From Izhakiella australiensis (GTDB taxonomy: Bacteria > Pseudomonadota > Gammaproteobacteria > Enterobacterales > Enterobacteriaceae), in NCBI RefSeq assembly GCF_002006995.1, contig NZ_MRUL01000021.1, forward strand, positions 1 to 64,000: DNA of 64,000 nucleotides, read 5' to 3'. The notes under the pieces were generated by a model that did no database searches, was not told the DNA's origin, and saw only the letters and a program-made list of their open reading frames with translations. A program made the position numbers and the translations under genes. Numbering within the stretch: the first letter of the stretch is position 1; every line of letters begins with the position of its first letter. Of this stretch, positions 57,570 through 64,000 are shown piece after piece.

Positions 57570-60437
57570 TTGAAATATCTAGTTTCTTTCCGTACTACAC
57601 TCCGCATTTCCCGCTATTTGTCGCGGGCATTGGCGCTATTGTTATGGCTGTTGGGCGCACTGCTGACCACGCTGTACATTATTAACGTACTGCATCAGCG
57701 TGAAGCGGCGATTCGCCAGGAGTTTACGGTTAACTATGAGCAGGCGGCATCGTTCGTGCGCGACTCAGCCAACGTTACGCGCCAGCTAAAATTTATTGCA
57801 GAGAATCGTCTTAGCAGTTCTGCTAACGGCCTGGATATGGTGAACGGCGTACTGGCAGACAAAAACACTAACCTGCTGGAGTTTTATCCGCTCGACTCCA
57901 GCGCCGATTGCAATGTAATGAGTAGCACCTGGCATAACTCGCTGGATTCACTTAGCTATTTTTTACAGCACTGGAAATCCAATTTCACAACATCTTATGA
58001 ATTAAATCGGGTGTTTTTTACCAGCAGTGATAGCCAGTGCCTGGCCGATTACAATGTCGGTAATACCGCGTTTGATCAGGAAAAGACCTTCAAATCGCTG
58101 CAGGATCATATTCTACGCTATCGTAATGGCAGCGACGCTGAGCGTAAGAATAGCATGGTGTGGATTTCGCCAGGCGGGCAGCAGGGCGTTGGCTCCTTTT
58201 ATATGATGACGCCGGTCTATCTGGCCAATAAAGTCGCGGCGCTACTCGGAGTTGAGCAAAATCTGCGTCTGGAGGATTTTATTACGCCAGGCGGTATGCC
58301 GGTGGTGGCGACGCTGGTGGACCAGAATAATCAGCCGCTGCTGAGTTCGTCCCGTAATATCCCGGTTAATCAGAATGATTTACCCGCCGACCACAGCTGG
58401 TTCGGCTACATCGATAGTTATGACCAGCTGGTGTTAAAGCGTGCACTGGCACCTTCTAATCTGAGCATCGTTTATTCGGTACCGAGTTCGGTATTAGTTG
58501 AACAGCTGAAGATGATGGTGATTAATGCGATATTGCTTAATCTCGTGAGCGCGTTAATTCTGTTCACCCTCGCCTGGCTGTTCGAACGGCGCATGTTTCT
58601 GCCGGCAGAGGATAATGCCCACCGCCTTGAAGAACATGAGCAATTTAACCGAAAAATTGTCGCATCCGCGCCCGTTGGCATCTGTATTCTGCGCATCAGC
58701 GACGGCACCAATATTCTTAGTAACGAGCTGGCGCATAATTATCTCAACATGCTGACCCAGGAAGATCGTCAACGCCTGACGGAGATGATCAATGGTCAGC
58801 AGGTGAACTTTGTCGATGTACTTACCGGCAGCAATACCAACCTGCAAATTAGTTTCGTTCATACACGCTATCGCAACGAAAACGTGGCGATCTGCGTGCT
58901 GGTTGATGTTAGCGCCCGTGTTCAAATGGAACAGTCGTTACATGAAATGGCGCAGGCGGCAGAACAGGCCAGCCAGTCCAAGTCGATGTTTCTTGCTACC
59001 GTCAGCCATGAACTGCGTACGCCGCTGTATGGTATTATCGGTAACCTTGATTTGTTGCAAACCAAAGCATTGCCGAAAGGGGTTGATACTCTGGTAACTG
59101 CGATGGACAACTCTTCTAATCTGCTGCTGAAAATCATCAGCGATATTCTTGATTTTTCCAAAATAGAATCTGAGCAGTTGCGTATTGAACCGCGGGAGTT
59201 CTCGCCGGTAGAAATTCTTACCCATATCACCGCTAACTATCTGTCATTGATTGTTAAAAAGCACCTGGCGCTTTATGTATTGATAGAGAGCGATGTGCCC
59301 GCCACCATGGACGGCGATCCGATGCGCTTACAGCAGGTAATTTCAAATCTGCTGAATAATGCCATTAAATTTACCCATACCGGCGGTATAACCTTACATG
59401 CGCTGGTACGCGATGGTTACCTTGCCATTCGCGTACGTGATACCGGCGTTGGCATACCGGCCAGGGAGGTCACGCGTCTGTTCGATCCCTTTTTCCAGGT
59501 GGGAACCGGCGTGCAGCGTAATTTTCAGGGCACCGGACTGGGGCTGGCTATCTGCGAAAAGCTGATAAACATGATGGATGGCGATATTGAAGTGGATTCC
59601 GAACCCGGTATGGGGAGCCAGTTCATCGTGCGTATTCCACTTTACAACGGCAAGGTCGTTGAGACGTCACTAAGTCAGGCGCTTGCAGGCCAGCGCTGTT
59701 GGCTGGTGATGCGTAACGACGCCCTGGCGGCTTATCTTACCCGCCTTCTTGATGCGCATGGTATTGAGGTTCATCGTAGCGACACGCCCTGCTGGAATGC
59801 TGAAGACGTTGTGGTTACCGATTATCTGCAGAATGTCGAACCTGCGGCGCGGGCCAGCATCATTTTTGACAGTCGTCATATTGACGCGCCTTTCGAACGC
59901 TCGCCGGGACGCTGGATTATCAGCACCGTAACGCCCCATGAGCTGCCAACGCTGCTGGAAAAAATATACTGCGTTGAGCCTGACGCAACTGATGTGGATG
60001 CGCAGCTGCCGGCATCGGTACAGTCAGATTCAAACGATGATATTTTGATACTGATCGTAGACGATCATCCGATTAACCGGATGCTGCTTTCTGAGCAGCT
60101 GGGTACCCTTGGATATCAGGTAAAAACTGCCCAGGACGGGGTTGATGCGTTGAACGTTATCGGTCGTTCAGAAATCGATATCGTACTTACCGACGTCAAT
60201 ATGCCCAATATGGATGGTTACCGTCTGACCCAGCGTTTGCGCGAGATGGGTAAGGCATTTCCTATCGTCGGCGTGACGGCGAATGCGTTGGCTGAAGAGA
60301 AGCAGCGATGCATTGAGGCGGGTATGGATAGCTGTCTTTCAAAACCCGTAACGCTGGATACACTGCGTCAATCGCTGGCTTACTATGCCGGTCAGGTGCG
60401 GAGTAGTCGGGCGCGCAACGGTAAGGTTTCCCGCTGA
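57570..60437 (+). CDS. rcsC: Hybrid sensor kinase RcsC of the Rcs phosphorelay
   Basis: RcsC autophosphorylates and passes phosphate through its own receiver to RcsD and then RcsB, controlling capsule, motility and envelope stress genes. The 955-residue inner-membrane protein has a membrane helix at about 17-40, a periplasmic domain to about 310, a second helix (about 313-333), a PAS-like ABL-adjacent region, and the kinase H-box VSHELRTPLYG with His480. Next come the GTGLGLAICEKL ATP domain, the RcsC-ABL region, and a C-terminal receiver with Asp875 in VLTDVNMPNMDGY. The start is TTG at 57570, matching the E. coli N-terminus; the ribosome site is weak. It converges with rcsB. Confidence 0.95.
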   Translation: MKYLVSFRTTLRISRYLSRALALLLWLLGALLTTLYIINVLHQREAAIRQEFTVNYEQAASFVRDSANVTRQLKFIAENRLSSSANGLDMVNGVLADKNTNLLEFYPLDSSADCNVMSSTWHNSLDSLSYFLQHWKSNFTTSYELNRVFFTSSDSQCLADYNVGNTAFDQEKTFKSLQDHILRYRNGSDAERKNSMVWISPGGQQGVGSFYMMTPVYLANKVAALLGVEQNLRLEDFITPGGMPVVATLVDQNNQPLLSSSRNIPVNQNDLPADHSWFGYIDSYDQLVLKRALAPSNLSIVYSVPSSVLVEQLKMMVINAILLNLVSALILFTLAWLFERRMFLPAEDNAHRLEEHEQFNRKIVASAPVGICILRISDGTNILSNELAHNYLNMLTQEDRQRLTEMINGQQVNFVDVLTGSNTNLQISFVHTRYRNENVAICVLVDVSARVQMEQSLHEMAQAAEQASQSKSMFLATVSHELRTPLYGIIGNLDLLQTKALPKGVDTLVTAMDNSSNLLLKIISDILDFSKIESEQLRIEPREFSPVEILTHITANYLSLIVKKHLALYVLIESDVPATMDGDPMRLQQVISNLLNNAIKFTHTGGITLHALVRDGYLAIRVRDTGVGIPAREVTRLFDPFFQVGTGVQRNFQGTGLGLAICEKLINMMDGDIEVDSEPGMGSQFIVRIPLYNGKVVETSLSQALAGQRCWLVMRNDALAAYLTRLLDAHGIEVHRSDTPCWNAEDVVVTDYLQNVEPAARASIIFDSRHIDAPFERSPGRWIISTVTPHELPTLLEKIYCVEPDATDVDAQLPASVQSDSNDDILILIVDDHPINRMLLSEQLGTLGYQVKTAQDGVDALNVIGRSEIDIVLTDVNMPNMDGYRLTQRLREMGKAFPIVGVTANALAEEKQRCIEAGMDSCLSKPVTLDTLRQSLAYYAGQVRSSRARNGKVSR

Positions 60438-60449
60438 TCGGCGGGCAGT

Positions 60450-60476
60450 AAAAAGCCGGGCATCGCCCGGCCTTAT
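60450..60476 (-). terminator. Bidirectional terminator between rcsC and rcsB
   Basis: GCCGGGC (60455-60461) pairs with GCCCGGC (60465-60471). On the minus strand it is followed by TTTTTA, serving rcsB; on the plus strand CTTATT is a weaker tract for rcsC. Confidence 0.75.
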
Positions 60477-60493
60477 TAGCATGAAAGCGGCGT

Positions 60494-61144
60494 TTAATCT
60501 TTATCTGGCTGAGCGGTATTCACCGAAGACAGATAGTTGAGCAAGGCGATGTCATTATCAACACCCAGCTTCATCATCGCTGATTTTTTCTGGCTGCTGA
60601 TGGTTTTAATGCTGCGATTTAGCTTCCTGGCGATTTCTGTTACCAGGAAACCTTCCGCAAACAGACGTAAGACTTCGCTCTCTTTTGGCGACAAGCGCTT
60701 GTCACCATAGCCGCCGGCGCTGATTTTCTCCAGCAGCTTAGCGACGCTGTCAGGGGTGTATTTTTTGCCTTTCTGCAATGCAGCCAACGCTTTTGGCAGG
60801 TCGGTAGGCGCACCCTGTTTTAATACGATTCCTTCAATATCCAGATCCAGAACCGAGCTAAGGATTGCCGGATTATTATTCATGGTCAGAACAATAATCG
60901 ACAGGTCAGGGTAGTGACGCTTGATGTATTTGATCAGCGTAATTCCGTCACCGTATTTATCTCCCGGCATGGAAAGATCGGTGATCAGTACGTTGGCATC
61001 GAGCTTGGATAAGCTGTTAATCAGAGCTGTGGAGTCCTCAAACTCACCTACTACATTGACCCATTCGATTTGCTCCAGTGACTTACGGATACCGAACAGG
61101 ACAATGGGATGGTCATCGGCGATAATTACGTTCAGATTATTCAT
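60494..61144 (-). CDS. rcsB: Response regulator RcsB
   Basis: RcsB is the output regulator of the Rcs relay and partner of RcsA and other proteins. The 216-residue protein has an N-terminal receiver with Asp56 in VLITDLSMPG and acidic pair ADDHP, and a C-terminal LuxR-type HTH (LSPKESEVLRLFAEGFLVTEIARKLNRSIKTISSQ, split across helices). It begins one base after the rcsD stop. An internal rcsB promoter within rcsD is known in E. coli. ATG 61144 is set by homology. Confidence 0.97.
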   Translation of the reverse strand: MNNLNVIIADDHPIVLFGIRKSLEQIEWVNVVGEFEDSTALINSLSKLDANVLITDLSMPGDKYGDGITLIKYIKRHYPDLSIIVLTMNNNPAILSSVLDLDIEGIVLKQGAPTDLPKALAALQKGKKYTPDSVAKLLEKISAGGYGDKRLSPKESEVLRLFAEGFLVTEIARKLNRSIKTISSQKKSAMMKLGVDNDIALLNYLSSVNTAQPDKD

Positions 61145-61145
61145 A

Positions 61146-63806
61146 TTATTGGTTACCCTGCTGCAGCAGTTCATTGACGTACTGGTCAATTTGACTGGTG
61201 GTATTTTCAATGTGTGAATTATCACATACTTTGATGTGCTGTTCTAAAGTTTCACAAAGTTGCTTGCCCGGCGTTAAATTTAACATGGCAAATACACCTT
61301 TCAAACGATGTGCGGTTTGAGCAAGCGAACTGTAGTCCTCGTCCGCCGCCTCATTATACAGTCTCTTTACATCATCTGGTACTGTGTCAACAAATAGTTG
61401 GAAATATCCGCTGGCGATCTGTGGTGATTCCTCTTCCTGTTCCGCTAAATCACCGGCTGAGAGCTGCTGTTCAATCAATTGCAGCAGCGCATCCTGCATG
61501 GCACCGACAATATTAAAATTAACGCGGAATTGCCCGTGACCAAGCGGCGTGAAACCGGGTTCATTATCGGCCAAAAGCAGTGACCACTGCGCCAGGTTTG
61601 CCGGGTCATCGGTGATGAGCACATCGTGACTCTGATTGGAAAATCTCTCATCGGGTGTCAGACAAATAGCGCCCCAGTTTTCCAGCAGTCGGACGACAAT
61701 TTTACGCACATCCTCCACGGCGATTTCAATCAGCGCTGTCACGCCATCCAGCAATTTTTCTTCCTGCTCCTGTTCCTGCTGCGGTTCCTGAGGCGCATGA
61801 ATCTGGATGTTATAACGCGTGCCGATTTCCGGACGGGCGTGGATTTCCAGGTTGCCGCCCAGCTGCTTACACAGCTGCTTGCAGAGAAAGAAGGCCATTC
61901 CAGACGCTTCGCCAAAACGATCGGCACTGGTTTCGCCAAGGAAAGGAAAATCAGCGTTGCCGGTTTCATCACTTTTCAGGCCGGAACCGGTATCAACGAT
62001 CTGGATTGCCAGCTGATCGGAGCGCTCAGTCGGCGAGGCTATCCGCATGCTAACCTTACCCCAGGCGGTGGTGGTAACGGCGTAGTGCAGCAGCGTCGAT
62101 AAAACCTTTTGGATAGCCTGAGCGTCACCGAAGCGCATTTCATCGCTGGACAGTTGGTTATCAACAATTAGCTGTAAACCTTTGCGACCGACTGAGGGCA
62201 GCACTTCCAGCGTCAGTTCATCCAGCAGGTGCTGCAGGTTGAACGAGGCGGCATCCGGCGCCCAATCATGAATTTCAAGCCGGTTGAGCAGCACGATATC
62301 ATCAACCAGCCGGCTCAGCGCTTGCGAAGACTCGATCGCCTCCGGCAGGGTTTCTTCAAGACGCGTTGCCTCAATAGATTGCAGTTTTTCAATGACCTGC
62401 TTCAGCGGTTTTTGCAAAGAGTGCCCGAGGTTTTGCAGCAGCTGCTGGCGGGTCTGATGATTCTTATCCAGTATTTGCTGAGCCCGCTGCAATTTTTTAT
62501 TAACCAGCAGTTCGCGGTCCTGATCGCGCATTAAAAATAGCTGCGTCTGGGGAGCGATCATGCTGCGCGCATGGCGGATTTCATACACTTCGTTATTGAC
62601 CGTCGCCTGCAGCACGCCCTGATGTTGATCCGACATGTTGATGATTTTCTGCAGGTTTAGATGCGGCAGCAGGTGTTCCGCGATTTTGTTGCTGATAATG
62701 GTTCGGTTAGCGGAAAAATCATACACCAGCAGACCCAGCGGCAGGCTGCTGACGATTTCTTCATTTAGCATACGCAGCGAATCAAGTTCAGCGCTCTGAT
62801 TTTCACTGGGCCGTAATGACTGCTGGCGCAGGAGAAACAGGCCGCCAAGCGAAAGTATCAGCAGGGTAAAATCAGCCAGTAGCGGCCAAAGCAGATTGCG
62901 CAAAGTGTCGATGATCAGGCTAGTGATCGATACCCGATAAATCAGCTGCAACGGCGTGCTGGCGAGCGATGCAGTGATCTCAACGTTAGGGTTAGTGAAA
63001 GTGATTCGGGTATTACTGGCAACTTCATCATTGTCTGAGTCGTCGCCTTCATTGGCAACCGTGCTGTCTTGCTTCAGCTGGAAGTTTTCCAGCGGCATAT
63101 TCACGGGGATCAGATCGTTAATGGGTAAGTCAAATGCAACTACCGTCGCAAGATGGCCCGGCTGGTTAAAGGTGGTGCGCAGGGTAAAATAATGGTCGTT
63201 TTGCCAGGTAAAGCGCCGCAGCGGCGAAAAGCTTTCCCGCTCATCCAGCGCCGTAGCCTGTTGCAACATCTCCGCGCGGCGGGCATCCACCAGATTATTG
63301 ATTGCGCTTTCTTTATAACGGGTTGCCATATCTTTCAATGGCAGGGTAGAGATAAGAATCAGGCTGTTGTCCTGGCCGTTAAGAAAATACATCGACCAGG
63401 TGCTGTTTTCCGCCCCCCACAGCGTATCAAGGTAGTTTGACATCCGCTGCGTCATATCGAGCGTGTTGCTGTCGTGAGAGCCGAAAATCAGGGCTTCAGT
63501 TTTGCGGCGGGTCTTTTCAAGATAGTAAACATCCGGCCTCAGGCGAGTTTCCTGCAGGTTACCGGGGGTGGCGCCTGCGGCGCTGGCGGCCAGATTTTCA
63601 TAAATCTGCCAGGTGGCGAAACGGTAGGTATCAATGCGTTTTTGCATCGCATGTGCGATATCAGCCATGGCATAGCGTTTGGCCGTCAGCCAGGTATTGA
63701 CCGTGCTGTTTACCATAAAGCCTAAAGCCAGTAGCAACACCAGAATGAAAAGCACGAAGAATCGTGTCACATTGCCTGAGGTAAATGAAAACTTGTAAGG
63801 CAGCAT
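61146..63806 (-). CDS. rcsD: Phosphotransfer protein RcsD
   Basis: RcsD is the inner-membrane phosphotransfer protein between RcsC and RcsB. The 886-residue protein has membrane helices at about 14-36 and 310-330 around a periplasmic domain, a degenerate kinase-like region lacking a functional H-box, an ABL region, and a C-terminal HPt domain with phospho-His833 in TAHRLKGVFAML. A Gln/Glu-rich linker (PQEPQQEQEQEEK) is notable. E. coli RcsD is 890 residues. It is cotranscribed with rcsB. ATG 63806 is chosen; the upstream stretch to 63973 has a short separate open frame. Confidence 0.95.
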   Translation of the reverse strand: MLPYKFSFTSGNVTRFFVLFILVLLLALGFMVNSTVNTWLTAKRYAMADIAHAMQKRIDTYRFATWQIYENLAASAAGATPGNLQETRLRPDVYYLEKTRRKTEALIFGSHDSNTLDMTQRMSNYLDTLWGAENSTWSMYFLNGQDNSLILISTLPLKDMATRYKESAINNLVDARRAEMLQQATALDERESFSPLRRFTWQNDHYFTLRTTFNQPGHLATVVAFDLPINDLIPVNMPLENFQLKQDSTVANEGDDSDNDEVASNTRITFTNPNVEITASLASTPLQLIYRVSITSLIIDTLRNLLWPLLADFTLLILSLGGLFLLRQQSLRPSENQSAELDSLRMLNEEIVSSLPLGLLVYDFSANRTIISNKIAEHLLPHLNLQKIINMSDQHQGVLQATVNNEVYEIRHARSMIAPQTQLFLMRDQDRELLVNKKLQRAQQILDKNHQTRQQLLQNLGHSLQKPLKQVIEKLQSIEATRLEETLPEAIESSQALSRLVDDIVLLNRLEIHDWAPDAASFNLQHLLDELTLEVLPSVGRKGLQLIVDNQLSSDEMRFGDAQAIQKVLSTLLHYAVTTTAWGKVSMRIASPTERSDQLAIQIVDTGSGLKSDETGNADFPFLGETSADRFGEASGMAFFLCKQLCKQLGGNLEIHARPEIGTRYNIQIHAPQEPQQEQEQEEKLLDGVTALIEIAVEDVRKIVVRLLENWGAICLTPDERFSNQSHDVLITDDPANLAQWSLLLADNEPGFTPLGHGQFRVNFNIVGAMQDALLQLIEQQLSAGDLAEQEEESPQIASGYFQLFVDTVPDDVKRLYNEAADEDYSSLAQTAHRLKGVFAMLNLTPGKQLCETLEQHIKVCDNSHIENTTSQIDQYVNELLQQGNQ

Positions 63807-63826
63807 AGTGTCTCTGCAGAGGCAAA

Positions 63827-63973
63827 TTAATAAGTAACGAATCGGGCGCTTGTCGCCGGAACCAATAACAAAACGATAATGCCGGCAAAGGCTGCCGTCT
63901 GAGCGAACGCTTTCACACCAACTCCCGCCAGAGCAGGATTTGTCAGAATACCTGTATATTTTCTGCTTGTCAT
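63827..63973 (-). CDS. Possible 48-aa membrane peptide upstream of rcsD
   Basis: An ATG-started frame reads MTSRKYTGILTNPALAGVGV, then a hydrophobic stretch (AAFAGIIVLLLVPATSA), ending RFVTY, 20 bp before rcsD. The composition, a basic N-terminus and one membrane helix, is compatible with a small inner-membrane protein. No clear ribosome site (upstream GGCGATTTCAACC) and no recognised family. The E. coli region between rcsD and ompC holds micF but no such gene. Low confidence. Confidence 0.25.
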   Translation of the reverse strand: MTSRKYTGILTNPALAGVGVKAFAQTAAFAGIIVLLLVPATSARFVTY

Positions 63974-64000
63974 GGTTGAAATCGCCAATCCGGCCGGTCT
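63974..64000. other. Right edge, unassigned
   Basis: In E. coli ompC and the micF RNA lie beyond rcsD. No micF-like sequence is recognisable in the last bases here. Confidence 0.3.

Noticed and set aside
57410-57607. 65-codon minus-strand frame between aguA and rcsC
   Set aside because: It overlaps the rcsC start, has no ribosome site and no recognised family; the region is more likely the rcsC promoter.
63807-64000. micF small RNA expected near rcsD
   Set aside because: No sequence resembling micF or its terminator is found; it may lie beyond the window.

Overview
This window is chromosomal DNA from an enterobacterium (Enterobacterales). Nearly every protein reads as a close relative of the Escherichia coli / Salmonella homologue, and gene order largely follows the E. 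coli backbone: accD-folC-dedD-cvpA-purF-ubiX-hisJQMP-yfcH-yfcG-yfcF-yfcD-pta-ackA-yfbVUT-yfbR-alaA-lrhA-nuoA-N-elaA-(opgD)-elaB-yfaY-yfaE-nrdB-nrdA-ubiG-gyrA-(insert)-rcsC-rcsB-rcsD. Sequence divergence, the single hisJ/argT-type binding protein, opgD next to elaA/elaB, and a catabolic insert after gyrA suggest Erwiniaceae (Pantoea/Erwinia/Mixta-like). That genus-level placement is inference only.

Layout. (1) 1-1400 is accessory: the start of an IS21-family transposase running off the left edge, a small orphan gene, and a degraded stretch. dedA, which precedes accD in E. coli, is not seen upstream of accD. (2) 1400-13860 holds fatty-acid, folate and purine genes, the flavin prenyltransferase UbiX, and the histidine/basic amino-acid ABC transporter. 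The transporter has a textbook-like NtrC site and a sigma-54 promoter upstream. (3) 13900-23300 holds Pta-AckA, small conserved yfb genes, AlaA and the regulator LrhA. (4) 23900-39400 is the complete 13-gene nuo operon for complex I, interrupted between nuoF and nuoG by a tandem array of ERIC-like repeats. (5) 39500-51510 holds elaA, opgD, elaB, yfaY, the class Ia ribonucleotide reductase operon, ubiG and gyrA. (6) 51530-57390 is the most notable accessory block: a complete agmatine deiminase pathway in two divergent arms. These are agmatine deiminase, putrescine carbamoyltransferase, carbamate kinase, an APC antiporter and a TetR regulator, with a shared inverted-repeat motif in the control regions. 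(7) 57570-63806 is the Rcs envelope-stress phosphorelay (RcsC, RcsB, RcsD).

How the genes work together. NuoA-N feed NADH electrons to ubiquinone, whose synthesis uses UbiX and UbiG. Pta-AckA make ATP from acetyl-CoA. NrdAB with the YfaE ferredoxin make deoxyribonucleotides and YfbR trims dNMPs. The agmatine block would take up agmatine in exchange for putrescine, convert it to carbamoylputrescine, and split that into putrescine plus carbamoyl phosphate. Carbamate kinase would then convert carbamoyl phosphate to ATP, ammonia and CO2, giving energy, nitrogen and acid resistance. This pathway is best known from lactic acid bacteria.

All function calls rest on recognising protein families by eye. 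Operator, promoter and hairpin calls are pattern matches and have not been tested computationally.
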